DNA of 64,000 bases. It comes from R-RK-3 sp963842775. GTDB lineage: Bacteria; Pseudomonadota; Alphaproteobacteria; Rhizobiales; Rhodomicrobiaceae. Both the position numbers and the translations under genes were made by a program. Below, piece after piece: positions 47,389 to 57,023 of the stretch. The number at the start of each line of letters is the position of its first letter. The stretch's first letter is position 1. The DNA is taken from positions 1 to 64,000 of the forward strand of contig CAWJHQ010000010.1 in assembly GCA_963842775.1 (NCBI GenBank). The letters are read 5' to 3'. The notes beneath the pieces were generated by a model. The model ran no database searches. It was not told the origin of the DNA and saw nothing but the letters and a program-made list of their open reading frames with translations.

Positions 47389-47979
47389 TTAGTTCTGGGT
47401 AACCGTCACCGAGCTGTTAACAGCGAGGTTTGGTGCAATACCGGAGTGAACGTCCGAGTTGTTGGTGTTGCCGCTACCGCCCTGCGTTACATTGATGTTG
47501 CCGCTATTAGCGAACGCGCTGACGAACGACGTATTCTCAGTGCCGTCGCCGCTTTGATCGACCATCAATACGTTGCCGCCGCCTGCCTGAATTTGAACGA
47601 GCGAGTCGTTCAGATTGTCGCTTCCGCCCTGATGAACGGTCGCGTCGTTGTTGCCCCCGGCCTGCGTAAGAACCGACGTGTTGATGTTGTCGTTGCCGTC
47701 CTGAGTGATATCAGCGGAATGGTCGCTGCCGAACTGGAACACGGTGGACAAATTGTCGTTGTTCTGGCCGGTCTGCATCATGGTGACTGAATTGCCGCTC
47801 TGCGCCGGCGCGGCGCCCTGCTTCACCGTCGCGGTGTTCGTGTTGTCGGTACCGGTCTGTTGGACCGTTGCGGAGCTGTTTGATCCGATTTGGTCGATTT
47901 TAGACAGATTGTCGTTTGCCAGTGCCGGTGCGGACAAGCCGACGAGCAGTGCGGATACGGCAATAATGGAACTTTTCAT
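47389..47979 (-). CDS. Curlin-repeat secreted protein
   Basis: 196 residues. Signal peptide MKSSIIAVSALLVGLSAPAL ending ALAN. The mature chain consists of about eight Asn/Gln/Gly-rich repeats of the curlin style, for example QIGSNSSATVQQTGTDN, QTGQNNDNLSTVFQFGSD and QDGNDNINTSVLTQAGG, with spacing Q-x-G-x2-N. Such chains form beta-helical, amyloid-like fibres in biofilms. No CsgB, CsgE, CsgF or CsgG gene is in the window. GGAG precedes the ATG at 47979. It sits next to an exopolysaccharide locus, which fits a matrix role. Confidence 0.8.
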   Translation of the reverse strand: MKSSIIAVSALLVGLSAPALANDNLSKIDQIGSNSSATVQQTGTDNTNTATVKQGAAPAQSGNSVTMMQTGQNNDNLSTVFQFGSDHSADITQDGNDNINTSVLTQAGGNNDATVHQGGSDNLNDSLVQIQAGGGNVLMVDQSGDGTENTSFVSAFANSGNINVTQGGSGNTNNSDVHSGIAPNLAVNSSVTVTQN

Positions 47980-48500
47980 TATGTTCTCCATGTTGGACAT
48001 AGTTCACTAAGTACCAGTACTAGCGACGAGATCTAACGAACCCGCCTGACGCCCTCGTTGCCATTGTTGTGTCTTACAACGTGGCCATCATTCTCTGATC
48101 GATATCGGGGCCAGAGAATTCCTAAAAATATTTATGCGTTAACCTGAATGCTGTTTCATAAGCTGATCGCATTACCGATGAGCATTGAATGAGGTTCCGC
48201 CCTAAGCCGCATGACTTAGGCAGCCGCAATGTTCGCATTTATATTTGTTTTTTATACATTATATAACTGGATATCTTGTCTTAATAAGAATGTAAACACG
48301 CTGCCTACTGGCCTTATATGCTCGATAAATCTATTAAAAACTTAGTGAGAATTGAATATATATGGTTCCATTAACTGAGGGGATAGCGGCTCGAGGCGGC
48401 AAGGTCAATTGCAATCATGGGTTGTGCGTGTCCTTTCTTCAATGTGTGGATGCATTTCGGCAACGCACACCCCATGACCGCCGATCGCCGCACCGGACGC
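47980..48500. other. AT-rich intergenic region
   Basis: About 520 bases, markedly AT-rich from 48100 to 48360. No gene is visible. It should hold the promoter of the curlin-repeat gene. Confidence 0.45.
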
Positions 48501-49889
48501 CTAGCGGCTGTCCATCGGACAGCAATTTGCATTCCCCATCTGCTCGCTGCCGGTATTGGCGGGCGATTGATCATGGCCCGCCATGATCGTGGCGATGGGG
48601 CATATAGAGGCCAACCCAAGACTTGAGAGAACACCCTGATCGAAACGACGCTCGTTCCCGTCGATGATCAGCCCGAAGGGGCCGTCATAGTTGAAATATG
48701 ACCACGCAAAGCCGTTCGTTTCTGAGGCTTCGCGCACATCACGGAGCCATCGCAGCCTGTCGTGGCAGAATGCTCCGGGCTGGCCGGGCGATCTGCGAAT
48801 CACGCCGAATTCGCCGTTGAGGATATGACTTGGTGGAATGCCGTGACGCTCGGCCCATTGGCGAACCTGGACGAAGCGCGCCTTGATCGTTTCAGGGCCG
48901 GCTCTGCTCGCATAAAACCGTCTCAAATTATTAGAAGCACCGGTCCGCGCCCGGTTTCGTGCTGCATCATCCATACCGGCAAGCGTGGCAATATGCTGAT
49001 TTAAAAGTCCCAAAGGGGCATCGATCGACCGGGCGGAGGCAGGCCAGGGAACGCCATCGAGATATTTATCCGGCCAAGGAATGAACTGCGCGCCCTGATG
49101 GCTGAAACTGAACGGCTCGTAAAAGTGAAATGTGTAAAAGATGTTCGGGTCGTGAAAGCTGGTGGGATCCAGCGCCAAAAGCCCGTCGGGTGAGGATATG
49201 CAGGCTCCGGTGACAATCAATGCGAGCGTCGGATTCGAGGCGCGAGCGCGCTGCACCAGACGTTCGGCCATCTGCTGCCATCGGTCCCGCTCCTCGCCTT
49301 TGCATTTCAGCCGGGGCTCGTTGAGCAGTTCCAGCGCGACCCAGGATCGCTCCGCGGCGGGGATCCGGGCGGCCATATCCGCGATAACCCCGGCGACGGC
49401 GAGGAAGGTGGGCGCCTCCGGTCCCAACGCGACCGCGTCCTGTCCCCATACAGCGTGGCGGCTGTTGGGATGTACATCGACGATGACTCTCAGTCCGGCC
49501 GCCTTGATACGCTTCAACGCGTCGAACAGCATGGTGTAAACCGCTTCGCGCCGGCGCCCTTCAAAGACGATAAAAGGGGCGGGGTCCACCGGCAGGCGGA
49601 TGGTATCGAATCCGGCGGCTTTGAGCGCCTTCAAATCGGCGTCGCTGGGCGGCGTGGGGGTGTTCTTGTAAGGCGGCCAGGAAATTCCGCGTCCATCGGC
49701 CGCGTAGCGCGGCCAGGTAAACCACTGCGCGATGTTGACGGCGCGCGAGACCGCAAATGCGGTGTCATCGGCATGAGCGCGGACGCCGGCCGTGATGAGA
49801 AAAGCCGCGGATAATATGAGGGCGGCGAATGCGCCCTGGACAATTTTACGCCCGAGCCGTGGCCGCATATGCGTTCGCTTGTTCATCAT
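48501..49889 (-). CDS. Glycoside hydrolase family 5 endoglucanase-like enzyme
   Basis: 462 residues, exported. Signal segment GAFAALILSAAFLITAGVRA. GH5 barrel: GFDTIRLPVDPAP, VIVDVHPNSRH, acid/base Glu in ALELLNEPRLK, FHFYEPFSFSHQGA and nucleophile Glu in ILNGEFGV, then WSYFNYDGPFGLI. It cleaves a beta-glucan or related polymer. Position beside the exopolysaccharide cluster suggests trimming of that polymer. ATG at 49889 follows GAGGAGGA. The C terminus has a short tail after the barrel. Confidence 0.92.
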   Translation of the reverse strand: MMNKRTHMRPRLGRKIVQGAFAALILSAAFLITAGVRAHADDTAFAVSRAVNIAQWFTWPRYAADGRGISWPPYKNTPTPPSDADLKALKAAGFDTIRLPVDPAPFIVFEGRRREAVYTMLFDALKRIKAAGLRVIVDVHPNSRHAVWGQDAVALGPEAPTFLAVAGVIADMAARIPAAERSWVALELLNEPRLKCKGEERDRWQQMAERLVQRARASNPTLALIVTGACISSPDGLLALDPTSFHDPNIFYTFHFYEPFSFSHQGAQFIPWPDKYLDGVPWPASARSIDAPLGLLNQHIATLAGMDDAARNRARTGASNNLRRFYASRAGPETIKARFVQVRQWAERHGIPPSHILNGEFGVIRRSPGQPGAFCHDRLRWLRDVREASETNGFAWSYFNYDGPFGLIIDGNERRFDQGVLSSLGLASICPIATIMAGHDQSPANTGSEQMGNANCCPMDSR

Positions 49890-50092
49890 TCCTCCTCATC
49901 TGCGGTCGTCGCGCCAGTCAGGCTGCTTGCTGTTGATTACGGGACATACGGTCATGACAGACCCGGTAGACATCTATAGGTTGAGTAAATAGTAAAAATC
50001 AATTTCCGATTGCGGAACGTAGCGGCGAGGCGCGGAATTAGGGTGTCTCGCTTGTGTATTGTTTAAAGCCATTGAGAATCAGCAGTTCGCTT

Positions 50093-51358
50093 ATGACAAT
50101 TGCCATTGAGCTTCAGGATGGGGCGGCCGGAAGGTTTCGACTTGCGCGCCTCATGGCGACCCGCTTCGCGACGGTCGGCGATCAGATGCTGGTCGCGCTC
50201 GCCAATTTCTGGCTAACGGTGGCGATCGGACGGGCGTTTCATGCGGAAGAGCTCGCATCCTACGGGATAGGCCTGTCCGCCGCCTTGGTGGTGCAGGGCC
50301 TGCAACGGCATACAATCGTTATTCCGCTCATGCTTGAGCCGAAGTTGCGCGTCATGAAACGATGCGGCGCCCTGATCGGCCAGCATTGGATTTTTCTGGC
50401 GGTGATCATGGCGTTCATTGGTTCAGGCATGGCGACTGCGGCGGCGCTGGGCGCCACGGGCTACGTCCTTCATATCATCGCCGCATGCGGCGCGACCCTC
50501 ATTGTTTACTCCGAGCTGGACTTCTCGCGGGCGATACTTATCAAGCTCGACAAGCCGCTCGGCCTGCTTGTCGGGGCGGCATTCTACGCGGTCTTTTGTG
50601 GCGGGCTCGGCTTTGCAGCACTGGCGCACTGGCTGGATTTCTCTCAGATCCTGGCGCTCCTTGCCGCCGCGATGACCGGCCATGCTGTCGCGGTCAGCGT
50701 AAAAGTCGGAGCATTCAGCCTCGTTCGGGGCTGGGCGGTTCTCCGCAACAATCTCCGCCGCTATGGGGCATGGTCGCTGGTCGGAGCCGGCACTTATAGC
50801 GGATACACTCATGTTCCGTTGTTCCTGTTGGGCAGTATGGCGGCGCCGATCCACGTGGCGACGTTCGTTGCAACCCGCAGCATCATGCAGCCTTTGCAGA
50901 TCCTGCTGCGCGGCCTCGATCTTGCCGACAAGGCGGCTTTCGCGGAAAAGGCGTCCGCGCCATATTCCAACGCAGCCTTTCTCGCCATGCTGAAGTTGAC
51001 CGGACTTTACGTCGTCGCCGGCAGTGTTTTCAGCCTGATGGTTGCTCTATTTGCTGAACCGCTCTTGCAGCTTGTCTATGGCCAGAAATTCGTGGGCGCC
51101 GGTTCCTCATTGATTGCATGGGGACCAACTTTCATCCTGCTAAGCTGTGCGATGCCCGTCGAGTCGCTGGTTTATGCAAGGCGGAGTTTCGCGGGGTACT
51201 ATATTGCGCGCGCTGCGGGATCAGGGCTGGCCATCTCCCTCGCGGTGCCATTGATCCTCCACTTCGCCGAGAATGGAGCGATTCTGGCCTGCGCCGCGGG
51301 AGCCCTCGTCGCGACCGTGGGGTCGGTTATCCTGCTTCACAGAGATATGCGCCGATGA
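50093..51358 (+). CDS. Polysaccharide flippase (Wzx-like)
   Basis: 421 residues with about 12 membrane segments (MLVALANFWLTVAIGRAF; WIFLAVIMAFIGSGMATAAA; LAISLAVPLILHF). MOP/PST-type exporter that would move lipid-linked repeat units across the inner membrane. ATG at 50093 preferred; a GTG 13 codons upstream is possible. Stop overlaps the next gene by ATGA. Confidence 0.85.
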   Translation: MTIAIELQDGAAGRFRLARLMATRFATVGDQMLVALANFWLTVAIGRAFHAEELASYGIGLSAALVVQGLQRHTIVIPLMLEPKLRVMKRCGALIGQHWIFLAVIMAFIGSGMATAAALGATGYVLHIIAACGATLIVYSELDFSRAILIKLDKPLGLLVGAAFYAVFCGGLGFAALAHWLDFSQILALLAAAMTGHAVAVSVKVGAFSLVRGWAVLRNNLRRYGAWSLVGAGTYSGYTHVPLFLLGSMAAPIHVATFVATRSIMQPLQILLRGLDLADKAAFAEKASAPYSNAAFLAMLKLTGLYVVAGSVFSLMVALFAEPLLQLVYGQKFVGAGSSLIAWGPTFILLSCAMPVESLVYARRSFAGYYIARAAGSGLAISLAVPLILHFAENGAILACAAGALVATVGSVILLHRDMRR

Positions 51359-52716
51359 CCATGACCCAGCAGCGCGGCGCCATGCTCCTGTTCATCGGCA
51401 TGGCGCTGACGGCAAGCGCGACCCTGATCATCGTGCCATCGGCCGTTCTCGGTATTCTGGTTCTGCCCGCGCTCATAGCCGTCGCATGGCTTCTCCGCGG
51501 AGCGGTTCACAATTCCAAACCCGCAATTTATGCGACCATTTTCGTCGCGATCTTCATTATCGACGGGACATTTCGCCTGCGCGATTTCAGCGACAAGTCA
51601 GTCGATTTTCAGGTCATAGGGAAGATCTCTGTCTGGTTTGCGATCTTGCTCATCAGCCTCATTCATGCACGTCGGTGGTTGCCACAGTTTTTACTTCCAT
51701 CCAACATTCCCGTCCTGATGTTCCTGGGCTGGCTGTTGTTCACGGCGACCGTCTCCCCGATCCCCGCCTATAGCGCAGTAGCCGTTTTTTCCATCTGCGC
51801 GTATACGGTGTTTAGCGCCTATATTTTCGCCAGCTTCGATCGGGCCGAGATTTTCGCCGTAATGGTGCTTGCGCTCACGGCATTCTGCGTTGTTTCCATC
51901 GTGGTATATTTTACCGTCCCGGAATTGGGGCACTTCGTCACCTGGGTAAACGGGCTGCGCCATATCGGCCCGCGCCTGTCCGGTATCGCCGGCAGTGCAA
52001 ACAATATGGGCAGGCTTGCCGCATTCGCACTGGTTCTGATCATACTTTATGCGCGGGAGTTCCGTCGCATTCACGCGTGGTTCGTGCCGATTTCGAGTGT
52101 CATTCTGGGCGCATCGTTGATCATGACCAACTCGCGCGGCTGCATGGCGATGGTTGTGGGCCTATGGGCGGCAGTCTATTTGCTGCGATGGCAACGGCTT
52201 TATCTGCTCGTGTTTGGCCTGTCCGTGTTGCTGCTCGGCGCTGTTGTCGCCATCCCCGCTGGCGACGAGGTCCTCAAAATGTTGTCACGCTCCGGTGACA
52301 TCAATGAAGTGGCCTCTATGACCGGAAGGTCCACCATCTGGCAGGCCATACCCGGATTGGTCGAGACGCGGCCATGGACCGGGTTCGGTTACGCGAGTTC
52401 GATCGTCGTTCTCCCACTGTATGAGCGCGAGGTCGGCTTTCTCACGACGCACGCGCATAATGTCGCTTTGCAGCTGCTGTTGACGACGGGCTGGGTCGGG
52501 GTCGGTCTATTCGGTCTGGTTGTGGTGACGGTGGGCGCGCGCCTCGCATATTTTGCCGACCGTACAGGTTTGATCATGTTGGCCTTCGTCATTATCAACG
52601 GCATCACTGAATCCAGCGCATTTTCAACCTTGGCCAATATTTGCAACGTGGCGCTTGCCATTGCCGTTACCCTCCCTCCCGGACAGCAACATTATGAAAA
52701 CAATCATTCATATTAG
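51355..52716 (+). CDS. O-antigen ligase/polymerase-like membrane protein (Wzy-like)
   Basis: 453 residues, about 11 membrane segments. A periplasmic region includes MTGRSTIWQAIPGLVETRPW and FGYASSI, then TTHAHNVALQLLLTTGWVG, the conserved His-containing loop of the Wzy/WaaL family. It would polymerise or ligate the exopolysaccharide repeats. Start ATG at 51355 overlaps the flippase stop. Confidence 0.88.
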   Translation: MTMTQQRGAMLLFIGMALTASATLIIVPSAVLGILVLPALIAVAWLLRGAVHNSKPAIYATIFVAIFIIDGTFRLRDFSDKSVDFQVIGKISVWFAILLISLIHARRWLPQFLLPSNIPVLMFLGWLLFTATVSPIPAYSAVAVFSICAYTVFSAYIFASFDRAEIFAVMVLALTAFCVVSIVVYFTVPELGHFVTWVNGLRHIGPRLSGIAGSANNMGRLAAFALVLIILYAREFRRIHAWFVPISSVILGASLIMTNSRGCMAMVVGLWAAVYLLRWQRLYLLVFGLSVLLLGAVVAIPAGDEVLKMLSRSGDINEVASMTGRSTIWQAIPGLVETRPWTGFGYASSIVVLPLYEREVGFLTTHAHNVALQLLLTTGWVGVGLFGLVVVTVGARLAYFADRTGLIMLAFVIINGITESSAFSTLANICNVALAIAVTLPPGQQHYENNHSY

Positions 52717-53860
52717 TGCGGATTTTCCCGATCCTTTGGTCGGTTCAAAAACCGGAGCGGTCAAATCGCTGATCGAGTCGGCGCCTCATTTTAGGCATGT
52801 GGTCTATTCCCTTAATCGGGCTAGCTGGCGCAGTGGAATTGACGCTCAGAGATTTGGCGACGAACATCTCGCCATTGCCTACGGAGCGCCACCTTACGGC
52901 GTGCGGTTGACGCACCATCTGGCGCGCGTGGCGGATTTCATTTCGGCTGACCTGGCGCGGCGTAATATCCGGCCCGATCTAATCCATGCGCACAAATTTA
53001 CGGTCGAGGGCATCATTGCAGGAAAGCTTTCCCGGGCTGTTGGTTCGCCCTTCGTTGCTAGCCTTTGGGGTGGCTCGGACCGGAAGATTTTCGAGGCGAA
53101 GCCCTCCCTGCGTGCCGCTTACCGAGGATTGGCACGTCAGGCCGCGATGCTGCTGCCTGCGGCTCCGTGGACCCGCGACTATTTCGCCACAGTTCTGGGC
53201 CTCGACCGCCGTCACTTCGAAATTCTCCCCGTCGTCACCTTGGCCGACAACATCATTCCACCCACACTGTGCGAGCGACCGCGTTTCGCCTCGATATTCG
53301 CCTTCGACAGCTGGAAACGAAAGGGGTTCGAGGTTCTTGTCCAGGCGATCGCGAGCGCCTCAAGCGAGTTCGGCGAAATCACACTCGACGTTTATGGGCG
53401 CGGAGGTCCGGCGGCGCTGCTCGACATGAGGGCGCTGATCCGCGGTGCCGGCATGGAGGACCGTATCAAGTTGATGCTGCCATTGGATCACGCCGACGTG
53501 CAACGCGTCGTGAACGGATATGCCGGATTTGTGCTGCCCAGCCGACCGGAGACCTACGGGATGGTGTACGCCGAAGCGCTGCTGGCCGGCGTGCCGATCC
53601 TATGGTCGCAAAATCAGGGCGTAGACGGCTTTTTTGACGCAGCGGATGTCGGCTATCGCTGCAATCCGCAGTCGGTCGAGGATGTTGCCAACGGGCTCCG
53701 GCATCTCATCTCGAATCAGGCCCAGCTGAAGCAGCGGATCGGCGAGCTCCAGGCGCAAGGCGCATTCGAGGTGCTGCGCCGGGAGGCAATCGGGGCGCAT
53801 TACAGCAAGCTGCTTGCCGCAGCCATGCGGGATATCGATCAGGCGGCGTCGGCCGCCTGA
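52694..53860 (+). CDS. Glycosyltransferase, GT4-like
   Basis: 388 residues. Two Rossmann-like halves: MKTIIHISADFPDPLVGSKT at the N terminus, and LPSRPETYGMVYAEALLAGV near residue 275 containing the GT4 ExxGxxxxE-like stretch. It transfers a sugar to a lipid-linked acceptor; donor unknown. Overlaps the previous gene by 23 bases. The last 15 codons are inside a tandem duplication (see repeat at 53814). Confidence 0.9.
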   Translation: MKTIIHISADFPDPLVGSKTGAVKSLIESAPHFRHVVYSLNRASWRSGIDAQRFGDEHLAIAYGAPPYGVRLTHHLARVADFISADLARRNIRPDLIHAHKFTVEGIIAGKLSRAVGSPFVASLWGGSDRKIFEAKPSLRAAYRGLARQAAMLLPAAPWTRDYFATVLGLDRRHFEILPVVTLADNIIPPTLCERPRFASIFAFDSWKRKGFEVLVQAIASASSEFGEITLDVYGRGGPAALLDMRALIRGAGMEDRIKLMLPLDHADVQRVVNGYAGFVLPSRPETYGMVYAEALLAGVPILWSQNQGVDGFFDAADVGYRCNPQSVEDVANGLRHLISNQAQLKQRIGELQAQGAFEVLRREAIGAHYSKLLAAAMRDIDQAASAA

Positions 53861-54199
53861 GCCTTGCCCCGATAATCATCGGCATTGATCGCGGTCTGCT
53901 TGATCGCCGCCGGAACGCCGACCGGCGAGCGAATGGCGGTATGTTCGTCAGGACCACGGCATTGGCGCCGATAACGCTTCCGCTGCCGGTGCCGACTGGG
54001 GATCGGTGATCTCACCCTTGCCGCAGTCATGCGGATACCGATCAGGCGACGTCAGCCGTCAGTTCCTCGTCCCGATAATCATCGATATTGATCGCGGTCT
54101 TCTTGATCACCGCCGGAACGCCGACGGCGAGCGAGTATGGCGGGATGTCGGTCAGGACCACCGCGTTGGCGCCGATCACGCTCCCGCGTCCAATCCGGA
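53814..54199. repeat. Tandem duplication of ~204-bp unit
   Basis: Copy A starts at 53814 (TTGCCGCAGCCATGCGG) and copy B at 54018 (TTGCCGCAGTCATGCGG). Both continue through GATAATCATCG and CGGTCT(G/T)CTTGATC to about 53995 and 54199. Similarity is high but imperfect. Copy A holds the 3' end of the glycosyltransferase gene, copy B the 3' end of the acetyltransferase gene, on opposite strands. Confidence 0.8.
53839..54000 (-). pseudogene. 3'-end fragment of acetyltransferase gene
   Basis: Minus-strand reading VGVPAAIKQTAINADDYRG matches VGVPAVIKKTAINIDDYRD of the acetyltransferase downstream; the segment before it is frame-shifted. Product of the tandem duplication, not a gene. Confidence 0.75.
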
Positions 54200-54512
54200 T
54201 AGGGCCGATGACCTTCGCACCCGCGTGAACGACCACATCCTCTTCCAGTATCGGGGCACCGTCGACCGGCCACCGGCTTCCGAGGAGCACCTGCATGCCG
54301 ATCTGGCAGCGTGGCCCGATTTGCGCGTCGCGGGTCACGACCACCGCAAGCGCGCTATGGCTGAAATGCACCGTCGAATGGATCGAGGCTTGCGCCGGTA
54401 TTCGAGCAGCGAAAAGCACCCGGATCACGCCATCGACAATGCGGGACAGTATTTTCAGGCGACGGCCATATAGCCACCGAGAACCTTTATGCATACGAAC
54501 AAGAAACTGCAT
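54042..54512 (-). CDS. Serine acetyltransferase-like (hexapeptide) enzyme
   Basis: 156 residues. The left-handed beta-helix repeats are visible from VVVTRDAQIGPRCQIGMQVL through VVVHAGAKVIGPIRIGRGSV to IGANAVVLTDIPPYSLAVGV. It would O- or N-acetylate a sugar of the polysaccharide; serine acetylation for cysteine synthesis is less likely given the neighbours. It precedes the duplicated segment and follows wecC on the same strand. Confidence 0.88.
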   Translation of the reverse strand: MQFLVRMHKGSRWLYGRRLKILSRIVDGVIRVLFAARIPAQASIHSTVHFSHSALAVVVTRDAQIGPRCQIGMQVLLGSRWPVDGAPILEEDVVVHAGAKVIGPIRIGRGSVIGANAVVLTDIPPYSLAVGVPAVIKKTAINIDDYRDEELTADVA

Positions 54513-54529
54513 AATCGTGCCGGATCAAA

Positions 54530-55870
54530 TTATTGAAGGCGCCAAGCGGTGCGATTTGCGGATGGCGGAGCCGGCTGCGCGCCGCGCCCGCCGGAACGCT
54601 CGGCCATAGGTACGGCGTCATCCCAGGCTCCTCGCGTATCATAGATGATTGCGCCGATGCGGCGGCTTTCCTCCACATTGCGGAACACATCATGGTCGAC
54701 AAGTAGCACCAGAATGCCGCTCTCCGCCAACGCCTCGTCAAGCTGCTGACGCCGGACGCCGAATTTGCGCAGATTCTCAGGCAAGCGCTCGATGAAAGGC
54801 TCCACCACGCCGATCCGCTCGCCATAGGCCTCGGCGAGGCTCTCCACGATGGCGAGGGCCGGGCTCTCCCGCAAATCATCGACATTGGCTTTGAACGTTA
54901 AGCCAAGGCAGGATACCGGGCGGTCCGGATGGGTTTCGATGAGCTGGTGGATCCGTTCCAGTACGTAATGGGCCTTGCCGTCATTGACCTCGCGCGCCGT
55001 ACGGATCAGCTGCGCTTCCTGCGGCGCGGCGTCGACGATGAACCAAGGGTCGACCGCGATGCAGTGGCCGCCGACCCCGGGCCCGGGTTTCAGGATCTGC
55101 ACGCGCGGGTGCAGATTGGCGAGCTCGATCAGTTCCCAGACGTTGATCTCCAGCCGGTCGCAGATCAGCGACAGCTCATTGGCGAAGGCGATGTTGGTGT
55201 CACGGAAGGCGTTTTCAGTGAGCTTGACCAGTTCCGCGGTGCGCGCCGTCGTCTCGATGCAATTGCCGCGAACGAACAGCTCGTAGAAACGGCGAGCCTT
55301 GGCCGTGCAGCTCGGGGTCATGCCGCCGACGCAACGGTCGTTCTCGACCAGTTCCTTCAGGATGCGACCCGGAAGGACCCGCTCGGGGCAATAGGCAACG
55401 GCAATGTCGCACTCGCCCGTTGCGCCAGGTCCGATCGGGAAGCTGAGATCGCGGCGTCTTTCGGCAAGCAGCTCGGTCACTTGTTCCGTCGTCCCGACCG
55501 GCGAGGTGGATTCGAGAATGACGATATCCCCCCGCTTCAAATGCGGCGCCAGAGCCCGTGCCGCCGCGAAGACATGATCGAGAACCGGTCTCTTGTCCTC
55601 CGACAGCGGGGTTGGAACGGCGATCAGGAAAATGTCCGCTGCTTCGGGCTTGTCTCGCGCGGTGAGACCGCCGGATCGCACCGTCTTGCGCACTTCGTCT
55701 TCAAGGTCGGTCTCGACGATATGGATATTGCCCGCGCTAACGGTCGCGACGACGGCCGGGTTGACATCCACACCTGTCACCTTAAGGCCTCGGCCCGCGA
55801 TCAGAGCCGCGGTGGGCAGACCGATATAGCCCAGCCCGATGACACAGACTTTGGGAAACTCAGGACGCAT
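54530..55870 (-). CDS. wecC: UDP-N-acetyl-D-mannosamine dehydrogenase
   Basis: About 446 residues. NAD loop VIGLGYIGLPTAALIAG at the N terminus; ESTSPVGTTEQVTELL; catalytic Cys in VGGHCIAVDPWF; ANVDDLRESPA C-terminal domain. Oxidises UDP-ManNAc to UDP-ManNAcA with two NAD. The start at 55870 overlaps the wecB stop by 11 bases; the pair makes the uronic-acid precursor. GGAGAG upstream of the ATG. Confidence 0.94.
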   Translation of the reverse strand: MRPEFPKVCVIGLGYIGLPTAALIAGRGLKVTGVDVNPAVVATVSAGNIHIVETDLEDEVRKTVRSGGLTARDKPEAADIFLIAVPTPLSEDKRPVLDHVFAAARALAPHLKRGDIVILESTSPVGTTEQVTELLAERRRDLSFPIGPGATGECDIAVAYCPERVLPGRILKELVENDRCVGGMTPSCTAKARRFYELFVRGNCIETTARTAELVKLTENAFRDTNIAFANELSLICDRLEINVWELIELANLHPRVQILKPGPGVGGHCIAVDPWFIVDAAPQEAQLIRTAREVNDGKAHYVLERIHQLIETHPDRPVSCLGLTFKANVDDLRESPALAIVESLAEAYGERIGVVEPFIERLPENLRKFGVRRQQLDEALAESGILVLLVDHDVFRNVEESRRIGAIIYDTRGAWDDAVPMAERSGGRGAQPAPPSANRTAWRLQ

Positions 55871-57023
55871 GGCGTAATCTCTCCACTGCAGGTTCTTTCC
55901 GTGACTTGGCTTCATCAGTCAGAATGTCGCGTATCCGCATGGCGGCCTTGCCGTCGCCGAAGGGATTATGGGCACGGCTCATCCGCTCATAATGGCTCTT
56001 GTCGTCAAGCAGGCGCGTGGCTTCGCGCAAGATCCGCTCCGGATCGGTGCCGACCAGCATGGACGTTCCCGCATCCACGCCTTCGGGGCGTTCAGTGGTG
56101 TCCCGCATCACCAGAACCGGCTTGCCGAAGGCAGGGGCTTCTTCCTGGACGCCGCCGGAATCGGTCAGCACGAAATGACAGCGGGACAGCGCTCGCACGA
56201 ACGGAACATAATCGAGAGGCGGCAGCAGCCGGATGCGCGGATGCTTGCCCAGTGCCGCCCGCACCGGCTCCTGCACATTCGGGTTGGGGTGAACGGGGAA
56301 GAGTATGAGACAGTCCTCTCGGGCGGCGAGTTGCTTCAACGCCGAAACAATGCGCTGAATCCCGCCGTCGAAATTCTCCCGGCGATGCGAGGTGACGAGG
56401 ATTGCCCGGCGGTTCGGGCCGGCATCGAACAGCGATCCGTCCAGAGCGTCATGAACCCAGCCGTGCTTCTCGATGCGCTGCTTGATGTCGAGCAGAGCGT
56501 CGATGACAGTGTTACCGGTGACGAAGATGCGGTTTCGCGGCACATTTTCACGGGTCAGCGCTTCCGCCGCTCGTTGGGTAGGCGCGAAGTGCAGCGAAGC
56601 AATGGAGCTGACCACCTTGCGGTTGAGCTCCTCCGGCCAGGGCGAATAGATGTCGCCGGAACGGAGGCCGGCTTCGACGTGATCGACCGGGATCTTGCGG
56701 TAGAAGGCTGAGAGCGCGGCGGCCATCGCTGTCGTGGTGTCGCCTTGGACCATGATACGGTCGGGTTTGCACTCGTCGATGACCTTGCCGACGCCGCCGA
56801 TGATCCGCGCGGTGATTTCGGTCAGGCTTTGATTGGGCTTCATCAGGTCGAGGTCGTAATCCGGCTGGATGCCAACGACCTCCAACACCTGGTCGAGCAT
56901 CTGGCGATGTTGCGCGGTCACGCAAACCTTCACATCGAAGCTGGCATCCTTGCGCAGCGCGTAGATGACCGGGAAGAGCTTGATCGCTTCTGGCCTTGTC
57001 CCGAAAACAACGAGAATTTTCAT
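55860..57023 (-). CDS. wecB: UDP-N-acetylglucosamine 2-epimerase
   Basis: 387 residues. Starts MKILVVFGTRPEAIKLFPV; VTAQHRQMLDQVLEVVGI, VQGDTTTAMAAALSAFY, HVEAGLRSGD and LTDSGGVQEEAPAFGKPVL are family landmarks. Converts UDP-GlcNAc to UDP-ManNAc, the substrate of WecC. Its start overlaps the glycosyltransferase stop by four bases. Confidence 0.96.
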   Translation of the reverse strand: MKILVVFGTRPEAIKLFPVIYALRKDASFDVKVCVTAQHRQMLDQVLEVVGIQPDYDLDLMKPNQSLTEITARIIGGVGKVIDECKPDRIMVQGDTTTAMAAALSAFYRKIPVDHVEAGLRSGDIYSPWPEELNRKVVSSIASLHFAPTQRAAEALTRENVPRNRIFVTGNTVIDALLDIKQRIEKHGWVHDALDGSLFDAGPNRRAILVTSHRRENFDGGIQRIVSALKQLAAREDCLILFPVHPNPNVQEPVRAALGKHPRIRLLPPLDYVPFVRALSRCHFVLTDSGGVQEEAPAFGKPVLVMRDTTERPEGVDAGTSMLVGTDPERILREATRLLDDKSHYERMSRAHNPFGDGKAAMRIRDILTDEAKSRKEPAVERLRHAS

